64,000 nt of DNA, taken from assembly GCF_000018945.1 (NCBI RefSeq), contig NC_011978.1, positions 62,001 to 126,000 of the forward strand. Reading direction: 5' to 3'. A program made the translations under genes and the position numbers. The stretch comes from Thermotoga neapolitana DSM 4359. GTDB taxonomy: Bacteria > Thermotogota > Thermotogae > Thermotogales > Thermotogaceae. How positions within the stretch are numbered: the first letter of the stretch is position 1; each line of letters begins with the position of its first letter. The notes under the pieces were generated by a model. It was given only the letters and a program-made list of their open reading frames with translations. It ran no database searches and was not told where the DNA came from. Positions 9,800-20,073 of the stretch are shown in pieces.

Positions 9800-11628
9800 T
9801 CCACCACCTTTTCAAACTCCTCAGAGAGGATCTTCCTGAGCTCTTCTCCCTCAATGGTCTCTTTTTCCAGAAGAATTTCCACAATGTTGTCAAGTTGTTT
9901 TCTGTACTTTCTTATGATCTCTTTTGCACGCTCGTAGCAGTTCGTCACGATCTTTTTCACTTCCTCATCGATTTTGCTCGCCACTTCTTCACTGTAGTTT
10001 CTCAGACGTGTGATCTCCTTTCCAAGGAAGACCTCCTGCTCTTCCTTGCCCCAGGCAAGGGGACCGAGTTCTTCACTCATACCAAGCTGGCACACCATGT
10101 TTCTGGCGATCTCGGTTGCCCTCTCTATATCGTTGGCTGCTCCACTCGTCACATCTCCGAAGACCACTTCTTCCGCTGCCCTTCCCCCGAGCAAGGCGGT
10201 GAGCTTGTCGAGGAGTTCATTTTTCGTAACAAGATACTTGTCTTCCTCTGGAAGATGAAGAGTGTATCCGAGTGCTTTGTAACCTCTTGGAATTATCGAG
10301 ATTCTGTGAACGAGTTCTCCGTTGGGAACAACGGTTGAGACAACTGCGTGCCCTGCCTCATGGTATGCGATGATGCGCTTTTCTTTTGGACTAATGAGAC
10401 GGGATTTTCTAGCAGGACCGGCTATCACCCTGTCTATCGCCTCTTCGAAATCTTTCATCGTGATCTTTTCTCTTCCATCTCTTGCCGCAAGAAGCGCTGC
10501 TTCGTTGACAAGGTTTTCCAGATCGGCGCCCACAAAACCAGGGGTTCTCTTTGCGAGGATCTCCAAATCGACATCCTCAGCGAGGGGTTTGTTCCTTGTG
10601 TGTATTTCCAGTATCTTTTTTCTTCCAAGCATATCAGGTGGATCCACCACGATCTTTTTGTCGAACCTTCCAGGTCTCAGGAGGGCCGGGTCAAGGATGT
10701 CCGGTCTGTTCGTGGCGGCCATGACTATGATTCCTTCTTTCGAGTCAAAACCGTCCATCTCCACGAGGAGTTGGTTCAGCGTTTGCTCCCTTTCATCGTG
10801 TCCCCCACCAAGACCCGCTCCTCTGTGTCTTCCCACCGCATCTATCTCATCGATGAAGACGATACAGGGAGCGTGGGCTTTCGCCTGTGCAAAAAGATCC
10901 CTCACTCTTGCCGCTCCAACTCCGACGAAGAGTTCTACAAAGTCGGATCCACTGATGTGGAAAAATGGAACGTTCGCTTCACCGGCAACGGCCCTGGCAA
11001 GGAGAGTTTTTCCGGTACCCGGTGGTCCAACGAGTAGAATTCCTTTCGGCATTCTGGCTCCGATTCTGTTGAACTTCGATGGGTCTTTCAGAAATTCCAC
11101 GACTTCTTTTAATTCTTCTATCGCCTCGTCTGCTCCACCCACATCCTTGAAGGTGACTCTCTTGCTTCCAGAAGGTTTGTACATGGTTGCCCTGCTCTTT
11201 GTGAAGGTGAAAGCCTGACTGTTTCTACCAGAAAGACTCCTCATTATGAAGAGCCAGACGATTATGAAGAGAATCGTCGGTATGAGAGTTCCCAGGACGT
11301 TTATCCAGAAGGAACTGCTGCCACTTCTTTCACCGGAAACTTTTACTCCTTTCGAGACGAGTTTTTCGATGAACTGTGAGTCGTTCACCACCCATGGAGC
11401 GTCAACTTCGTAAACCCTTCCGTCTTTGGTGTAAACCCTCAACACTCCATCGTCCCTGATGACCACTTCGGATACCAGTCCTCTATCGTCCTCCACCATC
11501 TGAACAAAACTCGTGTAACTCAGCTTGGAAACGGGAGAACTTTCGATGTAGAAAAATCTTGCGAGCCAGAACAGAGAGACTATTATGAGAATCGTAAACA
11601 ATAGATTCCAGATACTAGACCTGTTCAA
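9796..11628 (-). CDS. ftsH: ATP-dependent zinc metalloprotease FtsH
   Basis: A 610-residue membrane AAA+ protease that degrades damaged membrane proteins and regulatory substrates. It has two N-terminal membrane helices (about residues 8-27 and 108-128) flanking a small periplasmic domain. Walker A GPPGTGKT is at 201-208, Walker B IVFIDEID at 256-263, the second region of homology includes RPGRFD, and the zinc motif HEAGH is at 423-427. The length matches T. maritima FtsH. The start is TTG at 11628, seven bases after AAAGGAGGT and inside the 3' end of tilS, the gene order seen in many bacteria. Confidence 0.98.
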   Translation of the reverse strand: MNRSSIWNLLFTILIIVSLFWLARFFYIESSPVSKLSYTSFVQMVEDDRGLVSEVVIRDDGVLRVYTKDGRVYEVDAPWVVNDSQFIEKLVSKGVKVSGERSGSSSFWINVLGTLIPTILFIIVWLFIMRSLSGRNSQAFTFTKSRATMYKPSGSKRVTFKDVGGADEAIEELKEVVEFLKDPSKFNRIGARMPKGILLVGPPGTGKTLLARAVAGEANVPFFHISGSDFVELFVGVGAARVRDLFAQAKAHAPCIVFIDEIDAVGRHRGAGLGGGHDEREQTLNQLLVEMDGFDSKEGIIVMAATNRPDILDPALLRPGRFDKKIVVDPPDMLGRKKILEIHTRNKPLAEDVDLEILAKRTPGFVGADLENLVNEAALLAARDGREKITMKDFEEAIDRVIAGPARKSRLISPKEKRIIAYHEAGHAVVSTVVPNGELVHRISIIPRGYKALGYTLHLPEEDKYLVTKNELLDKLTALLGGRAAEEVVFGDVTSGAANDIERATEIARNMVCQLGMSEELGPLAWGKEEQEVFLGKEITRLRNYSEEVASKIDEEVKKIVTNCYERAKEIIRKYRKQLDNIVEILLEKETIEGEELRKILSEEFEKVVE

Positions 11629-12874
11629 AACTCGTACCTCCTTTCACGTAACCGATCGGAAATTCTAAAAGTTCCACGTTCACTTCCGGTGGAAACTCGT
11701 CTGAAAATGCGATCCCCGGTACCCAGAGAACCCTGCCCTGTTCGTCAACGAGCAGGGGCACTCTGTCCCGGTAAAACACTGGCACTTTCTTTTCAATGAA
11801 AATGTCCTTCAGTTTTTCTTCCGAGCCGTTGATTATAATTCTATCACCTTTTCTTCTATTTCTGAGCCAGAACGCACGTTCAATTCCGTGGAGGTTCACC
11901 TTTATTTTAAACCCTTCGATGTCGAAAATGCCATCTTTCACCTCCAACCTGTACTTCTTTTTGAACAGAGTTTTCCCCACCGCCCCGTATCCAAACGATC
12001 TTTCCACAAACACATCTTTCCAGAGCTCAACCCTTCTTGATTTCAACGATTCTATTAACTTTTCGTAATCCGGTGTTCTTCCATAGAGGGTTTTCAGCAC
12101 CCATCTTGTGACTTCAAGAAACAGGAACTGGTTCTTCGGCTCTTCGAAGACGGCAAAATCCTTGTAAAAATGAACTTTTTCTTTCACGAAGTTCTGAACA
12201 GTCTCCTCAACGAATTCTCTCAACATGAAACTGATCGAAACCAGTCTGTAAACAGCATCTTCTACGTTCGGGTTTAGTTTCTTGAGAAGAGGAACAACCC
12301 TGTGTCTTATGAAGTTTCTGGTGTATTTGATGTCGTAGTTCGTTTCATCCACGACGAACGGGATCTTCTGTTTTTGAGCGTAGTCCTCTATCTCAGATCT
12401 CTTGAAAACAAGAAAGGGCCTTATGTACTTTTCTCTCTTCACCGGAATACAAGCAATTCCCAGAGGGCCGGTGCCTCTCACCAGTCTGTGAAGGACTGTT
12501 TCCAAAAGATCGTTCTTGTGATGAGCAAGAGCGATCTTTGTTGCCCCGAGTTTTTTTGCCACTTTCTCAAGAAAACTGTACCTCACCTCTCTTGCCACTT
12601 CTTCCAGAGTCTTTCCAGAGCCCTTCCACAGTGCAGGAACGTCCACAACAGCAGTTTCCACAGGAACGTTCCATTGACGACAGATGTCTTCTACGAATTT
12701 TCTGTCCCTTTCTGAACTTTCTCTTATTCTGTGATCGAGATGAGCACCCAGAACTTCGATCTTCAAAAGGGGGGAGAGTTTCTTCAGGATGTACAGGAGG
12801 GTCATCGAATCTATTCCACCGGAGACGGCAACGAGAACAATGTCACCTTCACCGATCAAGCGATTTTCCTTCAC
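11615..12874 (-). CDS. tilS: tRNA(Ile)-lysidine synthetase
   Basis: Converts C34 of the CAU-anticodon tRNA-Ile to lysidine using lysine and ATP, which switches decoding to AUA. The N-terminal PP-loop motif VAVSGGIDSMTLLY, the HHKNDLLETVLHRLVRGTG stretch and a C-terminal TilS domain are present (419 aa). GTG at 12874 is the first ordinary start codon. However, the frame stays open upstream to a TGA, and an ATT at 12910-12908 lies eight bases after GAGGGG; that start adds NITEEFEERFLEF-type residues common in this family. The gene lies directly behind tRNA-Thr on the same strand. Confidence 0.93.
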   Translation of the reverse strand: MKENRLIGEGDIVLVAVSGGIDSMTLLYILKKLSPLLKIEVLGAHLDHRIRESSERDRKFVEDICRQWNVPVETAVVDVPALWKGSGKTLEEVAREVRYSFLEKVAKKLGATKIALAHHKNDLLETVLHRLVRGTGPLGIACIPVKREKYIRPFLVFKRSEIEDYAQKQKIPFVVDETNYDIKYTRNFIRHRVVPLLKKLNPNVEDAVYRLVSISFMLREFVEETVQNFVKEKVHFYKDFAVFEEPKNQFLFLEVTRWVLKTLYGRTPDYEKLIESLKSRRVELWKDVFVERSFGYGAVGKTLFKKKYRLEVKDGIFDIEGFKIKVNLHGIERAFWLRNRRKGDRIIINGSEEKLKDIFIEKKVPVFYRDRVPLLVDEQGRVLWVPGIAFSDEFPPEVNVELLEFPIGYVKGGTSFEQV

Positions 12875-12936
12875 GAATTCTAGGAACCTTTCCTCAAATT
12901 CTTCGGTAATGTTTCACACCCCTCTATGAAAAGAAA

Positions 12937-13012
12937 TGGAGCCAGCGGTGGGACTCGAACCCACAACCTGCGCATTACGAATGCGCCGCTCTGCCGGTTG
13001 AGCTACGCTGGC
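12937..13012 (-). tRNA. tRNA-Thr (CGT anticodon)
   Basis: A complete cloverleaf on the minus strand. Acceptor GCCAGCG pairs with CGCTGGC, the D stem is GCTC/GAGC, and the anticodon stem is GCGCA/TGCGC around loop TTCGTAA (anticodon CGT, reading ACG). The T stem is GTGGG/CCCAC with TTCGAGT. The discriminator is U, and CCA is encoded (12939-12937). Its upstream flank holds a promoter, and tilS follows about 27-60 bp downstream. Confidence 0.97.
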
Positions 13013-13027
13013 CTCCCTCTAGTTTCT

Positions 13028-13055
13028 ATTTTACCAGCAGGTGGGAGAATTTCAA
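13028..13055 (-). promoter_or_regulatory. Promoter of tRNA-Thr
   Basis: On the minus strand, TTGAAA (13055-13050) and TAAAAT (13033-13028) are 16 bp apart and end about 15 bp before the tRNA 5' end. This matches a sigma-A type promoter and would also transcribe tilS. Confidence 0.65.
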
Positions 13056-13114
13056 GACCGGTTGGTAAAAGATTCCCCAGTGAGAGTATGGGGAGATAAT
13101 GAATGTTTTTCAAA

Positions 13115-13482
13115 AGGGTTATACCTCTAAGGAAGTATTGAAACCGAAATCGTGGTTTACTTCCAGAATGCCGGTGGATTGTTTCCATACCTCAAAGGAA
13201 GTATTGAAACGTGCTGTAATAGGATTTTTCCTCAGAAAGAAACTTTTTGGTTTCCATACCTCAAAGGAAGTATTGAAACCAAAAGAGACTTTCCCCAACC
13301 ACTCTCCAAACCAGAAGTTTCCATACCTCTAAGGAAGGATTGAAACTTGGAAACTTGGGAAGGAGGAGTCTTGTTTGGTTTAGTTTCCATACCTCTAAGG
13401 AAGGATTGAAACCAAGAACGAATCGATGCCGTATTCGTTCCGTGTCAGAACGGTTTCCATACCTCTAAGGAAGGATTGAAAC
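13115..13482 (-). CRISPR. CRISPR array, 6 repeats and 5 spacers
   Basis: Repeats of 30 bp lie at 13115-13144, 13181-13210, 13250-13279, 13317-13346, 13383-13412 and 13453-13482. The plus-strand core is CATACCTCTAAGGAAG with GTTTC...GAAAC ends. Spacers are 36, 39, 37, 36 and 40 bp. The first repeat is degenerate in its first six bases (AGGGTT instead of GTTTCC), as at the trailer end. A minus-strand promoter sits just outside the last repeat, so transcription runs leftward. Repeats 4-6 carry GGATTG where repeats 1-3 carry GTATTG; repeats 2 and 3 also have CAAAGG for CTAAGG. No cas gene is within the window. The repeat type is one I associate with Thermotoga. Confidence 0.97.
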
Positions 13483-13499
13483 CGTTGGATTTCAAAGAA

Positions 13500-13528
13500 A
13501 TTATACCACAAGGCATTTCAAAAAGCAA
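13500..13528 (-). promoter_or_regulatory. Promoter reading into the CRISPR array
   Basis: On the minus strand, TTGCTT (13528-13523), a 17-bp spacer and a perfect TATAAT (13505-13500) place the transcription start near 13493, about ten bases before the first repeat. This marks the right flank as the leader side. Confidence 0.72.
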
Positions 13529-14065
13529 GAGTACATGAGAACATACAGAGGGTGTTTCATCACAGGTGATTCTAACACACAGAAAGATTCAGTCAAGTAC
13601 TGTTTGGAAAAATGGAATAATTGCATAGTCAATGAAAAGCCTAAAGAAAGACAAAATCAAAAGATAAATTATCCTAACCTAGGTCAGGGCATTTTGGAGT
13701 GTTTCAAGGGAAAACCGTCTAGTTCCTGTTTTCACAAGTTTGTTCAAAAAGGTCCCCCTTAAAAGGTTAGAGACTAAGTGTGTGGTTTCTTTATTCATGA
13801 TAGATACATAAACACAGATGAAGACATATTCTCATATCATGTTTCACATTCTCGCTCATTATTCCATTTTCCATGCATACATCACCTCTCTCAAACCCGC
13901 ATGAATTTTTTCGTTACCGGTAATTGCATACTCTGTATCACACATCCAATGCCAGTTACAATCACCACCCACCTTGTGAATAAATGGAACTTACCGTATT
14001 TTAGTGAATAAAACTGTATTACCTTCTATTTACTAATTTTCTTCTAACAACAAGGAACGAAATTG

Positions 14066-14071
14066 TATAAT
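14066..14071 (+). promoter_or_regulatory. -10 element for proC
   Basis: TATAAT 30 bp before the proC start, followed by GGAGGGAAG before ATG. A weak TTCTAA lies 18 bp upstream as a possible -35. Confidence 0.5.
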
Positions 14072-14100
14072 ATTCACAAACCAATGTCGGAGGGAAGAGT

Positions 14101-14868
14101 ATGAAGGTATCCGTTATCGGTGTTGGAAACATGGGGTCTATCTTTGCAGAGAAACTGTCTGAGAAGGCAGAAAAGGTGCTTCTTGTTGAAAAAGTGCCGG
14201 AAAAACTTGCTCGTTTCAAAAGAGAACCATTCGAGATAGTCGATATCGAAACGGCAAAACTTTCTGACTACATCGTACTTGCTGTGAAACCACAGGACGC
14301 CTCAAGCATCCTGGAGAAACTGAAAGGATACAGCGGTGTTCTCATATCCATAGTTGCCGGGTTGAAGATATCAACGATAGAAGAATACGGCATCCTGAAG
14401 GTGGCGCGTGTCATGCCAAATGTCGGTGTGAGGGTGAAAGAAGGTGTTCTTGCCGTCAGTTACAGTGAAAAAGTCCGTTCCGAAGAAAAAGAAGGTGTGA
14501 AATCACTTCTTGAAAGCCTCGGTCTTGTTGTGGAAATAGAGGAGAAACACTTTCCTGCGATAACTGCCCTCACAGGAAGTGGACCGGCCTTTGTCTTTGT
14601 AATGACAGAGGCTTTCCTCGATGCCGCATTGAAGATGGGGCTTTCCTTTGAGGTGGCCAGGGATCTTGTGTACAAACTCTTTGAAGGCTCTGCAAGACTT
14701 CTTTTTGAGACAAAAGAACATCCTGCCGTCTGGAAACACAGGGTCACCTCACCGGCAGGAACCACCATCGAAGGGATAGTTGCAATGGAAAAATCTGCCG
14801 TGAGAGGTGGGATCATAGAATCTCTACTTGCATCTCATAGAAAAGCTCTAGAACTGGAGGGAAAATGA
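14101..14868 (+). CDS. proC: Pyrroline-5-carboxylate reductase
   Basis: Last step of proline synthesis, the NAD(P)H reduction of pyrroline-5-carboxylate. The 255-residue protein has an N-terminal Rossmann motif (VIGVGNMGSIFAEKL), VARVMPNVGVRVKEGV and the C-terminal signature HRVTSPAGTTIEGIVAMEKS. ATG at 14101 follows GGAGGGAAGAGT. The GNAT gene starts at the base after its stop, so they form a two-gene operon. Confidence 0.96.
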   Translation: MKVSVIGVGNMGSIFAEKLSEKAEKVLLVEKVPEKLARFKREPFEIVDIETAKLSDYIVLAVKPQDASSILEKLKGYSGVLISIVAGLKISTIEEYGILKVARVMPNVGVRVKEGVLAVSYSEKVRSEEKEGVKSLLESLGLVVEIEEKHFPAITALTGSGPAFVFVMTEAFLDAALKMGLSFEVARDLVYKLFEGSARLLFETKEHPAVWKHRVTSPAGTTIEGIVAMEKSAVRGGIIESLLASHRKALELEGK

Positions 14869-15408
14869 GTGTTTCCAAAAAGGGTTCTACTCAAAGACGG
14901 ATCCTCTCTCATGATACGTGAAGCAAACATCTGGGACGCAAAAAGGATCGTTGAATACATGAAAGAGGTCACCTCTGAGACGGACTTTCTCATAACAAGG
15001 CCGGATGAGGTGTACGACGTTTCTACCGAGAGAAGTTACATAAAAATGTACAGAAACGATCCCAGAAAACTCATGCTCTTAGGGGAGATCAACAGAGAGA
15101 TCGTTTCCATGCTGACCTTCACGGGATTTGGTAGAAAAAGAACAAGGCACGTTGGTGAACTCGGAATAAGCGTCAAAAGAAGGTACTGGGGCCTTGGTAT
15201 AGGAACGGCAATGATGACATGCGCTATCGAATGGGCAAAGGAGAACGGTTTCAAGAGGATTCAGCTGGAGGTTTTGAAATCAAACGAAAGAGCGATAGGC
15301 CTCTACAGAAAACTCGGTTTCGAGGTGGAAGGTGTGAAGAAAAAAGCCGTCAGAAAAGACGACGGCTCCTATGAAGATGTACTCATCATGGCACTTCTTT
15401 TCGATTAA
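14869..15408 (+). CDS. GNAT-family N-acetyltransferase
   Basis: A 179-residue acetyl-CoA-dependent acetyltransferase. Motif A, GELGISVKRRYWGLGIGTAMM (acetyl-CoA pyrophosphate loop), and motif B, ERAIGLYRKLGFEVEG, are clear. The closing sequence KDDGSYEDVLIMALL is typical of the RimI/RimJ-like or PhnO-like branch with small-molecule or protein-amine substrates; the substrate is unknown. It starts at GTG 14869 directly after proC, and its last 4 bp overlap the convergent polC gene. Confidence 0.88.
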   Translation: MFPKRVLLKDGSSLMIREANIWDAKRIVEYMKEVTSETDFLITRPDEVYDVSTERSYIKMYRNDPRKLMLLGEINREIVSMLTFTGFGRKRTRHVGELGISVKRRYWGLGIGTAMMTCAIEWAKENGFKRIQLEVLKSNERAIGLYRKLGFEVEGVKKKAVRKDDGSYEDVLIMALLFD

Positions 15409-18400
15409 AAGAGCGTGAACTGTTCCGTTTCTGGAAGGTCTCTCAGAACCCCCAGACTCTTCATCAGTTCGACGTGGTTTTTGTTCACCTTCGTCCTTCG
15501 AACGAGGTCCTCTATTGAGGTGAACGGTTTCTCTTCACGTGCCCGAACGATAGATTCTGCAACGCTGTCACCAAGCCCTGGAAGTTTGTTGAAGGGGATT
15601 CTGAGGGCGTTTCCTTCTATCAGAAACTTCTTTGCATCCGACTTGAATATATCCGGTGGAAGGAACGAAAATCCCCTCAGTATCATCTCCAGGGCAACTT
15701 CCAGAACACTCTCTTCGTTTTTCTTCTGAGCATCCTTTCCTGTCATCATCTTCAGTTCCCTGAGACGCGCTTTGATGGCCTCTTTGCCCTTCAACACAAG
15801 GGTGGGATCGAACTGATCACCCTTTATCGTGAAGTACGCCGCGTAGAACTGAAGCGGATAGTGAACCTTGAAATAGGCGATCCTGAAAGCCATGCTCACG
15901 TACGCCACAGCGTGGGCTTTGGGGAAGAGGTACTTTATTCTTTTACACGACTCTATGAACCACTCCGGTGTTTTCAGCCTTCTCATCTCTTTTTCCATCT
16001 CTTCTGTGATGCCCTTTCCCTTTCTCACGCTCTCCATGATCTTGAACGCAAGAGATGGTTCCATTCCCTTGTGGATGAGAAAGTTCATGATGTCGTCCCT
16101 ACAGGATATCACCTCGGAGAGTTTGGCATAGCCCAGGTTTATCCAGTCTCTCGCGTTGTTCAGCCACACATCCGTCCCGTGCGAAAGTCCAGAAATCCTC
16201 ACGAGTTCTGCAAAGCTCTTTGGCCTCGTTTCAACAAGCATTCCTCTCACAAATTCCGTTCCAAACTCTGGAATGCCGTACGTTCCCACATCGCTTCCCA
16301 GTTCCACGGGATCCACACCAAGAGGCTTCACCGAACTGAATATGGCGAGGGTATCGGGGTCATCCATGGGAACGCTCATGGGATCGATCCCGGTGAGATC
16401 TTTGAGCATCTTGATGAAGGTGGGATCGTCGTGACCGAGTGCATCTATCTTCACAAGGTCGTCGTGTATCGTTTCGTAGGCAAAGTGCGTGGTGAACACT
16501 CCCGCTTCTCTGTCGTTTGCAGGATACTGTATCGGAGTGAAATCGTAGACTTCTTTGTCTTTCGGTATGATCATGAGACCGCCGGGGTGCTGTCCTGTTG
16601 TTCTCTTCACGCCGGTGATCATAGAGACGAGTCTTTCCATCTCTGCCCTTCTCAGTTTTTTGCCCGTTTTTTCTTCGTAACTTTTCACGTAACCAACGGC
16701 GCTCTTTTCCGCTATGGTGTTTATCGTTCCCGCTCTGTAGACATGGTCCTTGCCGAAGAGTTCTTCAACAAACCGATGTGCCTGATCCTGATACTCACCT
16801 GAGAAGTTCAAGTCTATATCGGGTACTTTGTCTCCTTCAAATCCCATGAACGTTTCGAAGGGTATATCGTGTCCATCTTTTTTCAGTGGAGTTCCACACT
16901 TCGGGCAGCTTTTGTCTGGAAGGTCGTAGCCTGCACCGTACCTGTCGTCTTCCACTATCTCGAAGTATTTGCACCTGGGGCAGCGATAGTGAGGAGGAAG
17001 CGGATTCACCTCGGTGATTCCAAGAAGGTGGGCAACCAGTGAAGATCCAACAGAGCCCCTTGAACCAACAACGTAACCATCGCTCATGGATTTCTGAACG
17101 AGTTCCTTCGCTATGAGATACAAAACGGCGTAACCGTGGTTTATTATCGCATCGAGTTCCTTTTTTATCCTCTTTTCAACGATCTCGGGAAGCGGGTCCC
17201 CGTAGAGTTCGTGTGCCCTTTCCATGGTGAGATTTCTCACGATCTCGTCCGCGTTCTCTATGACGGGTGGATGGAGTTTTTTCTCAAGAGGCTGGACTTC
17301 CTCTATCATTTCGGCTATTCTGTTTGGATTTTCTACAACCACTTCCTTTGCTATTTCTTCATCTTCGAATATCTCCATCGCCTTTTCCAGCATTTCTTCC
17401 GTTGTTCTGAGATAGAGAGCGGGCTGTCTTTCAAAATTCCTGCTTTGAGGAGCAAGGAGTGCGGAGCGTCCCTTTGCATCCTCTGGATCCAGGAAGTGAA
17501 CGTCCCCTGTCATGACAACCGGTTTGTTCAATCTCTTTGCGATTCTGTAGAGTTTTCTGTAGACCTCTTTGAGCCTTTCCCTGTCGACCTCTTCGTCCTC
17601 TTCTATTACATCCAGGGGCATGATCTCTATGTAATCGTAGAACTTTGCTATCTCTTCGAGTTCAGAGTCACTGGCTCCTTCAAGCGCTGCACGTGCAAGT
17701 TCACCTGAGATGCAGGCACTTCCCACGATCAAACCCTCTCGTTTTTCTATCAGTTCGCTCTTCAGAATTCTTGGTACGCTGTGGAAATACTTCGTGTAGG
17801 AGTCGGATACCAGCCTGTAGAGGTTTTTCAGGCCTGTTCTGTTCTGAACGAGTATCGTGCAGTGATAGGGTTTCTGCGCGGTGAAATCCACGGAGTCCTT
17901 CAGTTTTTCCATCTCGGAGAGCTTAGTGATTCCGATCTTTTTCATCATTTCGATGAATCTGAGGAAGACCTGAGCGGTGACTCTTGCATCGTCCAGTGCC
18001 CGGTGGTGTCGGAAAGAACCAAGACCCAGTTTTTTCACAACGGAATCAAGAGAATAACTCTTCAGTCTCAGAAGGGATTTGGCAAGTGCAAGGGTGTCAA
18101 CGTAGGGTTTTTCCCAATCTTTTCCAAGTACCTTTTTGATCCAGAGCCTCAAAAACCTGTAATCGAAGTTCGCGTTGTGCGCAACCAGGATGGAATCTTC
18201 CAGGAACTCAAGGAACTCCGGTAGAACTTCTTCGATGGCCCTTTCTCCTTCGAGCATTTCCTGAGTGATTCCTGTGATCTCAGCACTTTTCCTGGAAATG
18301 GTTCCGGACGGTTTTATGAGCGTGTGGTATTCATCGATGATACGTCCTTCTTTTATCTTCACCGCTCCTATTTCAATGATTTCATCCACCTGAGGATCGA

Positions 18401-19508
18401 GACCGGTTGTTTCAAAATCGAAAACGACGAAGGTGACATCCTCGAACGTTGCATTGCCCGAAAAGTTCTTCAGTATGGGTTCCACATCGCTCACAAGATA
18501 CGCCTCTATTCCGAATATGGGCTTTATCCCGGCACTCTTTGCTGCGTCGTAGAAATAAGGAATCGCCTGAACGTTTCCGTGGTCTGTGATTGCCACAGCC
18601 GGAAATCCCCACTCTTTCGCACGATTGACATATGATTCAATATCCATTATTGCATCAAGATCGCTGAACTTGGTATGGGCATGAAGTTCCACCCTTTTAA
18701 TGGGAGAGTTGTCCACTCTTTTCTCTTCGGGAAGTTTGGTCACACCCTTCACGTAAAGAACCGGCTCTCCATTTTCCTGAGCCAGATCCCCTGTCACAAC
18801 AACGACGTCACCTACCGATACTCCCTTTTCTATCTCTTCTATGCCGTTGAAGGCCTTGCAGATGAGAGAGTCTTCACCGTCTGTGAGATAGAGTAGGAGA
18901 AGTGTCCTTTTGCCGTCCACTTTTTCCATCTTGAAGACTTTTCCTTTTATGGAGGTTTTCTTGTTGTATTCGAACACCTTCGAGGGGGTGAAGACGATCT
19001 TTCTTGGTTTCTGCCCGAACACGTGGTTGCTGTCTTCGACCTTCACTTCTTCACCTTCAGACTTTTTCTCATCTTCTGGCTCTATCTGCGGGAGGATTTT
19101 CTTCAGAAGATCATCAGAAGGTTCTATAACTTCCAGCATGATCTCAACACCGGAGGGTAGAATATTATTCAGTTCCCTTCTCATGCTTCTGAGTTTTGAT
19201 GCGATTCTTTCACGGGCAAAATCTCCCAGGACTTTCAGTACGAGCCTGTTTCCCTCAAGCACGACATCCTTTATGTAGGGAACGTTTCCATTCAGAATGG
19301 AAAGGATCTTCTCTTTCAGATCACTACCATCTCTGTGGTATCCGTTCAGCACGACGCGAAACCTCGTCTCCTTCTCCAGAGACCGAACGAGATCTTCAAC
19401 TTCCTCGGAGTAGTTCTCAACAGATATGGTCACGACGCCGGTACCAGGATCGATCACCAGACTTTTCAGGGTGATGTTTTTCCATCTCAGGTTTTCAATC
19501 TTTTCCAT
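15405..19508 (-). CDS. polC: DNA polymerase III alpha subunit, PolC type
   Basis: Replicative polymerase with built-in proofreading, 1367 aa. In order: N-terminal domain; OB fold near 180-260; PHP domain starting [17 protein letters not shown] near 273; a DEDDh exonuclease inserted in the PHP domain ([10 protein letters not shown] near 361, HHRALDDA later); rest of PHP; polymerase core with [16 protein letters not shown], a four-cysteine zinc module (CPRC...CPKC), [12 protein letters not shown] and a C-terminal helix-hairpin-helix ([18 protein letters not shown]). PolC in Thermotoga is well known and resembles Gram-positive enzymes. It overlaps ruvC by 14 bp. Confidence 0.98.
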   Translation of the reverse strand: MEKIENLRWKNITLKSLVIDPGTGVVTISVENYSEEVEDLVRSLEKETRFRVVLNGYHRDGSDLKEKILSILNGNVPYIKDVVLEGNRLVLKVLGDFARERIASKLRSMRRELNNILPSGVEIMLEVIEPSDDLLKKILPQIEPEDEKKSEGEEVKVEDSNHVFGQKPRKIVFTPSKVFEYNKKTSIKGKVFKMEKVDGKRTLLLLYLTDGEDSLICKAFNGIEEIEKGVSVGDVVVVTGDLAQENGEPVLYVKGVTKLPEEKRVDNSPIKRVELHAHTKFSDLDAIMDIESYVNRAKEWGFPAVAITDHGNVQAIPYFYDAAKSAGIKPIFGIEAYLVSDVEPILKNFSGNATFEDVTFVVFDFETTGLDPQVDEIIEIGAVKIKEGRIIDEYHTLIKPSGTISRKSAEITGITQEMLEGERAIEEVLPEFLEFLEDSILVAHNANFDYRFLRLWIKKVLGKDWEKPYVDTLALAKSLLRLKSYSLDSVVKKLGLGSFRHHRALDDARVTAQVFLRFIEMMKKIGITKLSEMEKLKDSVDFTAQKPYHCTILVQNRTGLKNLYRLVSDSYTKYFHSVPRILKSELIEKREGLIVGSACISGELARAALEGASDSELEEIAKFYDYIEIMPLDVIEEDEEVDRERLKEVYRKLYRIAKRLNKPVVMTGDVHFLDPEDAKGRSALLAPQSRNFERQPALYLRTTEEMLEKAMEIFEDEEIAKEVVVENPNRIAEMIEEVQPLEKKLHPPVIENADEIVRNLTMERAHELYGDPLPEIVEKRIKKELDAIINHGYAVLYLIAKELVQKSMSDGYVVGSRGSVGSSLVAHLLGITEVNPLPPHYRCPRCKYFEIVEDDRYGAGYDLPDKSCPKCGTPLKKDGHDIPFETFMGFEGDKVPDIDLNFSGEYQDQAHRFVEELFGKDHVYRAGTINTIAEKSAVGYVKSYEEKTGKKLRRAEMERLVSMITGVKRTTGQHPGGLMIIPKDKEVYDFTPIQYPANDREAGVFTTHFAYETIHDDLVKIDALGHDDPTFIKMLKDLTGIDPMSVPMDDPDTLAIFSSVKPLGVDPVELGSDVGTYGIPEFGTEFVRGMLVETRPKSFAELVRISGLSHGTDVWLNNARDWINLGYAKLSEVISCRDDIMNFLIHKGMEPSLAFKIMESVRKGKGITEEMEKEMRRLKTPEWFIESCKRIKYLFPKAHAVAYVSMAFRIAYFKVHYPLQFYAAYFTIKGDQFDPTLVLKGKEAIKARLRELKMMTGKDAQKKNEESVLEVALEMILRGFSFLPPDIFKSDAKKFLIEGNALRIPFNKLPGLGDSVAESIVRAREEKPFTSIEDLVRRTKVNKNHVELMKSLGVLRDLPETEQFTLF

Positions 19509-19992
19509 GTGTTACCCTCCTCATTCTGCTCTGAAGGGCGTGACACCACGCTATGGCAAGGGCATCCGCAGCATCATCGGGCCTGGGAATCTCGGAAAGT
19601 CCAAGAAAACGCTTCACGTTCTCCTGAACCTGTCTTTTGCTCGCTCTTCCGTATCCCGTCAGAGAGATCTTCACTTCGTTTGGAGCGTATTCGAAAACAG
19701 GAACGCCCTTTTCCTCCAGGGCAAGAAGAATCACTCCACGTGCTTCTCCAACACCTATGGCGGTGGTAACGTTCTTGACGAAAAACAGCGTTTCCATGGC
19801 ACACTCATCGGGAGAGAATTTCTCCAGAATCCTCAAAAATTCTTCGTGTATCTGCTTCAATCTTTTCCCCCTGGGAAGATCTTTGGAGGTTTCTATCGCC
19901 CCATGGAAGACATGGGATATCCTGTTTCCAGAGATCTCAATGATGCCTATTCCCACTATTCCATACCCGGGATCAACACCGAGGATTCTCAA
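19495..19992 (-). CDS. ruvC: Holliday junction resolvase RuvC
   Basis: Endonuclease that cuts Holliday junctions with RuvAB, 165 aa. The first catalytic Asp is in [15 protein letters not shown], Glu in [12 protein letters not shown], and the C-terminal acidic pair in [12 protein letters not shown] start it at TTG 19992, seven bases after GGAGGT. The frame is open to 20019, but the ATG there includes the ribosome site itself, so the longer form is unlikely. It lies directly upstream of polC with a small overlap. Confidence 0.94.
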   Translation of the reverse strand: MRILGVDPGYGIVGIGIIEISGNRISHVFHGAIETSKDLPRGKRLKQIHEEFLRILEKFSPDECAMETLFFVKNVTTAIGVGEARGVILLALEEKGVPVFEYAPNEVKISLTGYGRASKRQVQENVKRFLGLSEIPRPDDAADALAIAWCHALQSRMRRVTHGKD

Positions 19993-20073
19993 CCGTCCGA
20001 CCTCCATTATACTGTTCACATATTTTCGGTTTTTATACCATCTGTTTAAGAGAAAGTCGTGTTTTCCAAACCG

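Larger units (their letters stand above)
13483..14100. other. AT-rich non-coding region: CRISPR leader and proC upstream region
   Basis: About 600 bp with no credible gene. Two plus-strand frames of 75-77 codons (13535-13762 and 13778-14011) have odd composition and lack ribosome sites. The left part holds the CRISPR promoter and leader. The right end holds the proC -10 element. The rest is visibly richer in A and T than the neighbouring genes, and I see no recognisable RNA or repeat in it. Confidence 0.7.

Noticed and set aside
13115-13482. CRISPR array read on the plus strand because repeats end in ATTGAAAC
   Set aside because: The promoter, the degenerate terminal repeat and the distribution of repeat variants all favour the minus strand.
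13535-14011. Two plus-strand open frames of 75 and 77 codons between the CRISPR array and proC
   Set aside because: No ribosome site, unusual residue composition, no recognisable motif, and they lie in AT-rich leader-like DNA.
15861-16802. 313-codon plus-strand frame opposite polC
   Set aside because: Antisense of the conserved polymerase core; no independent evidence.
20006-20011. Minus-strand TATAAT as the ruvC -10 element
   Set aside because: It touches the GGAGGT ribosome site; a start from it would leave the mRNA without that site. A TATAAA at 20038-20033 is a better candidate but lacks a -35.
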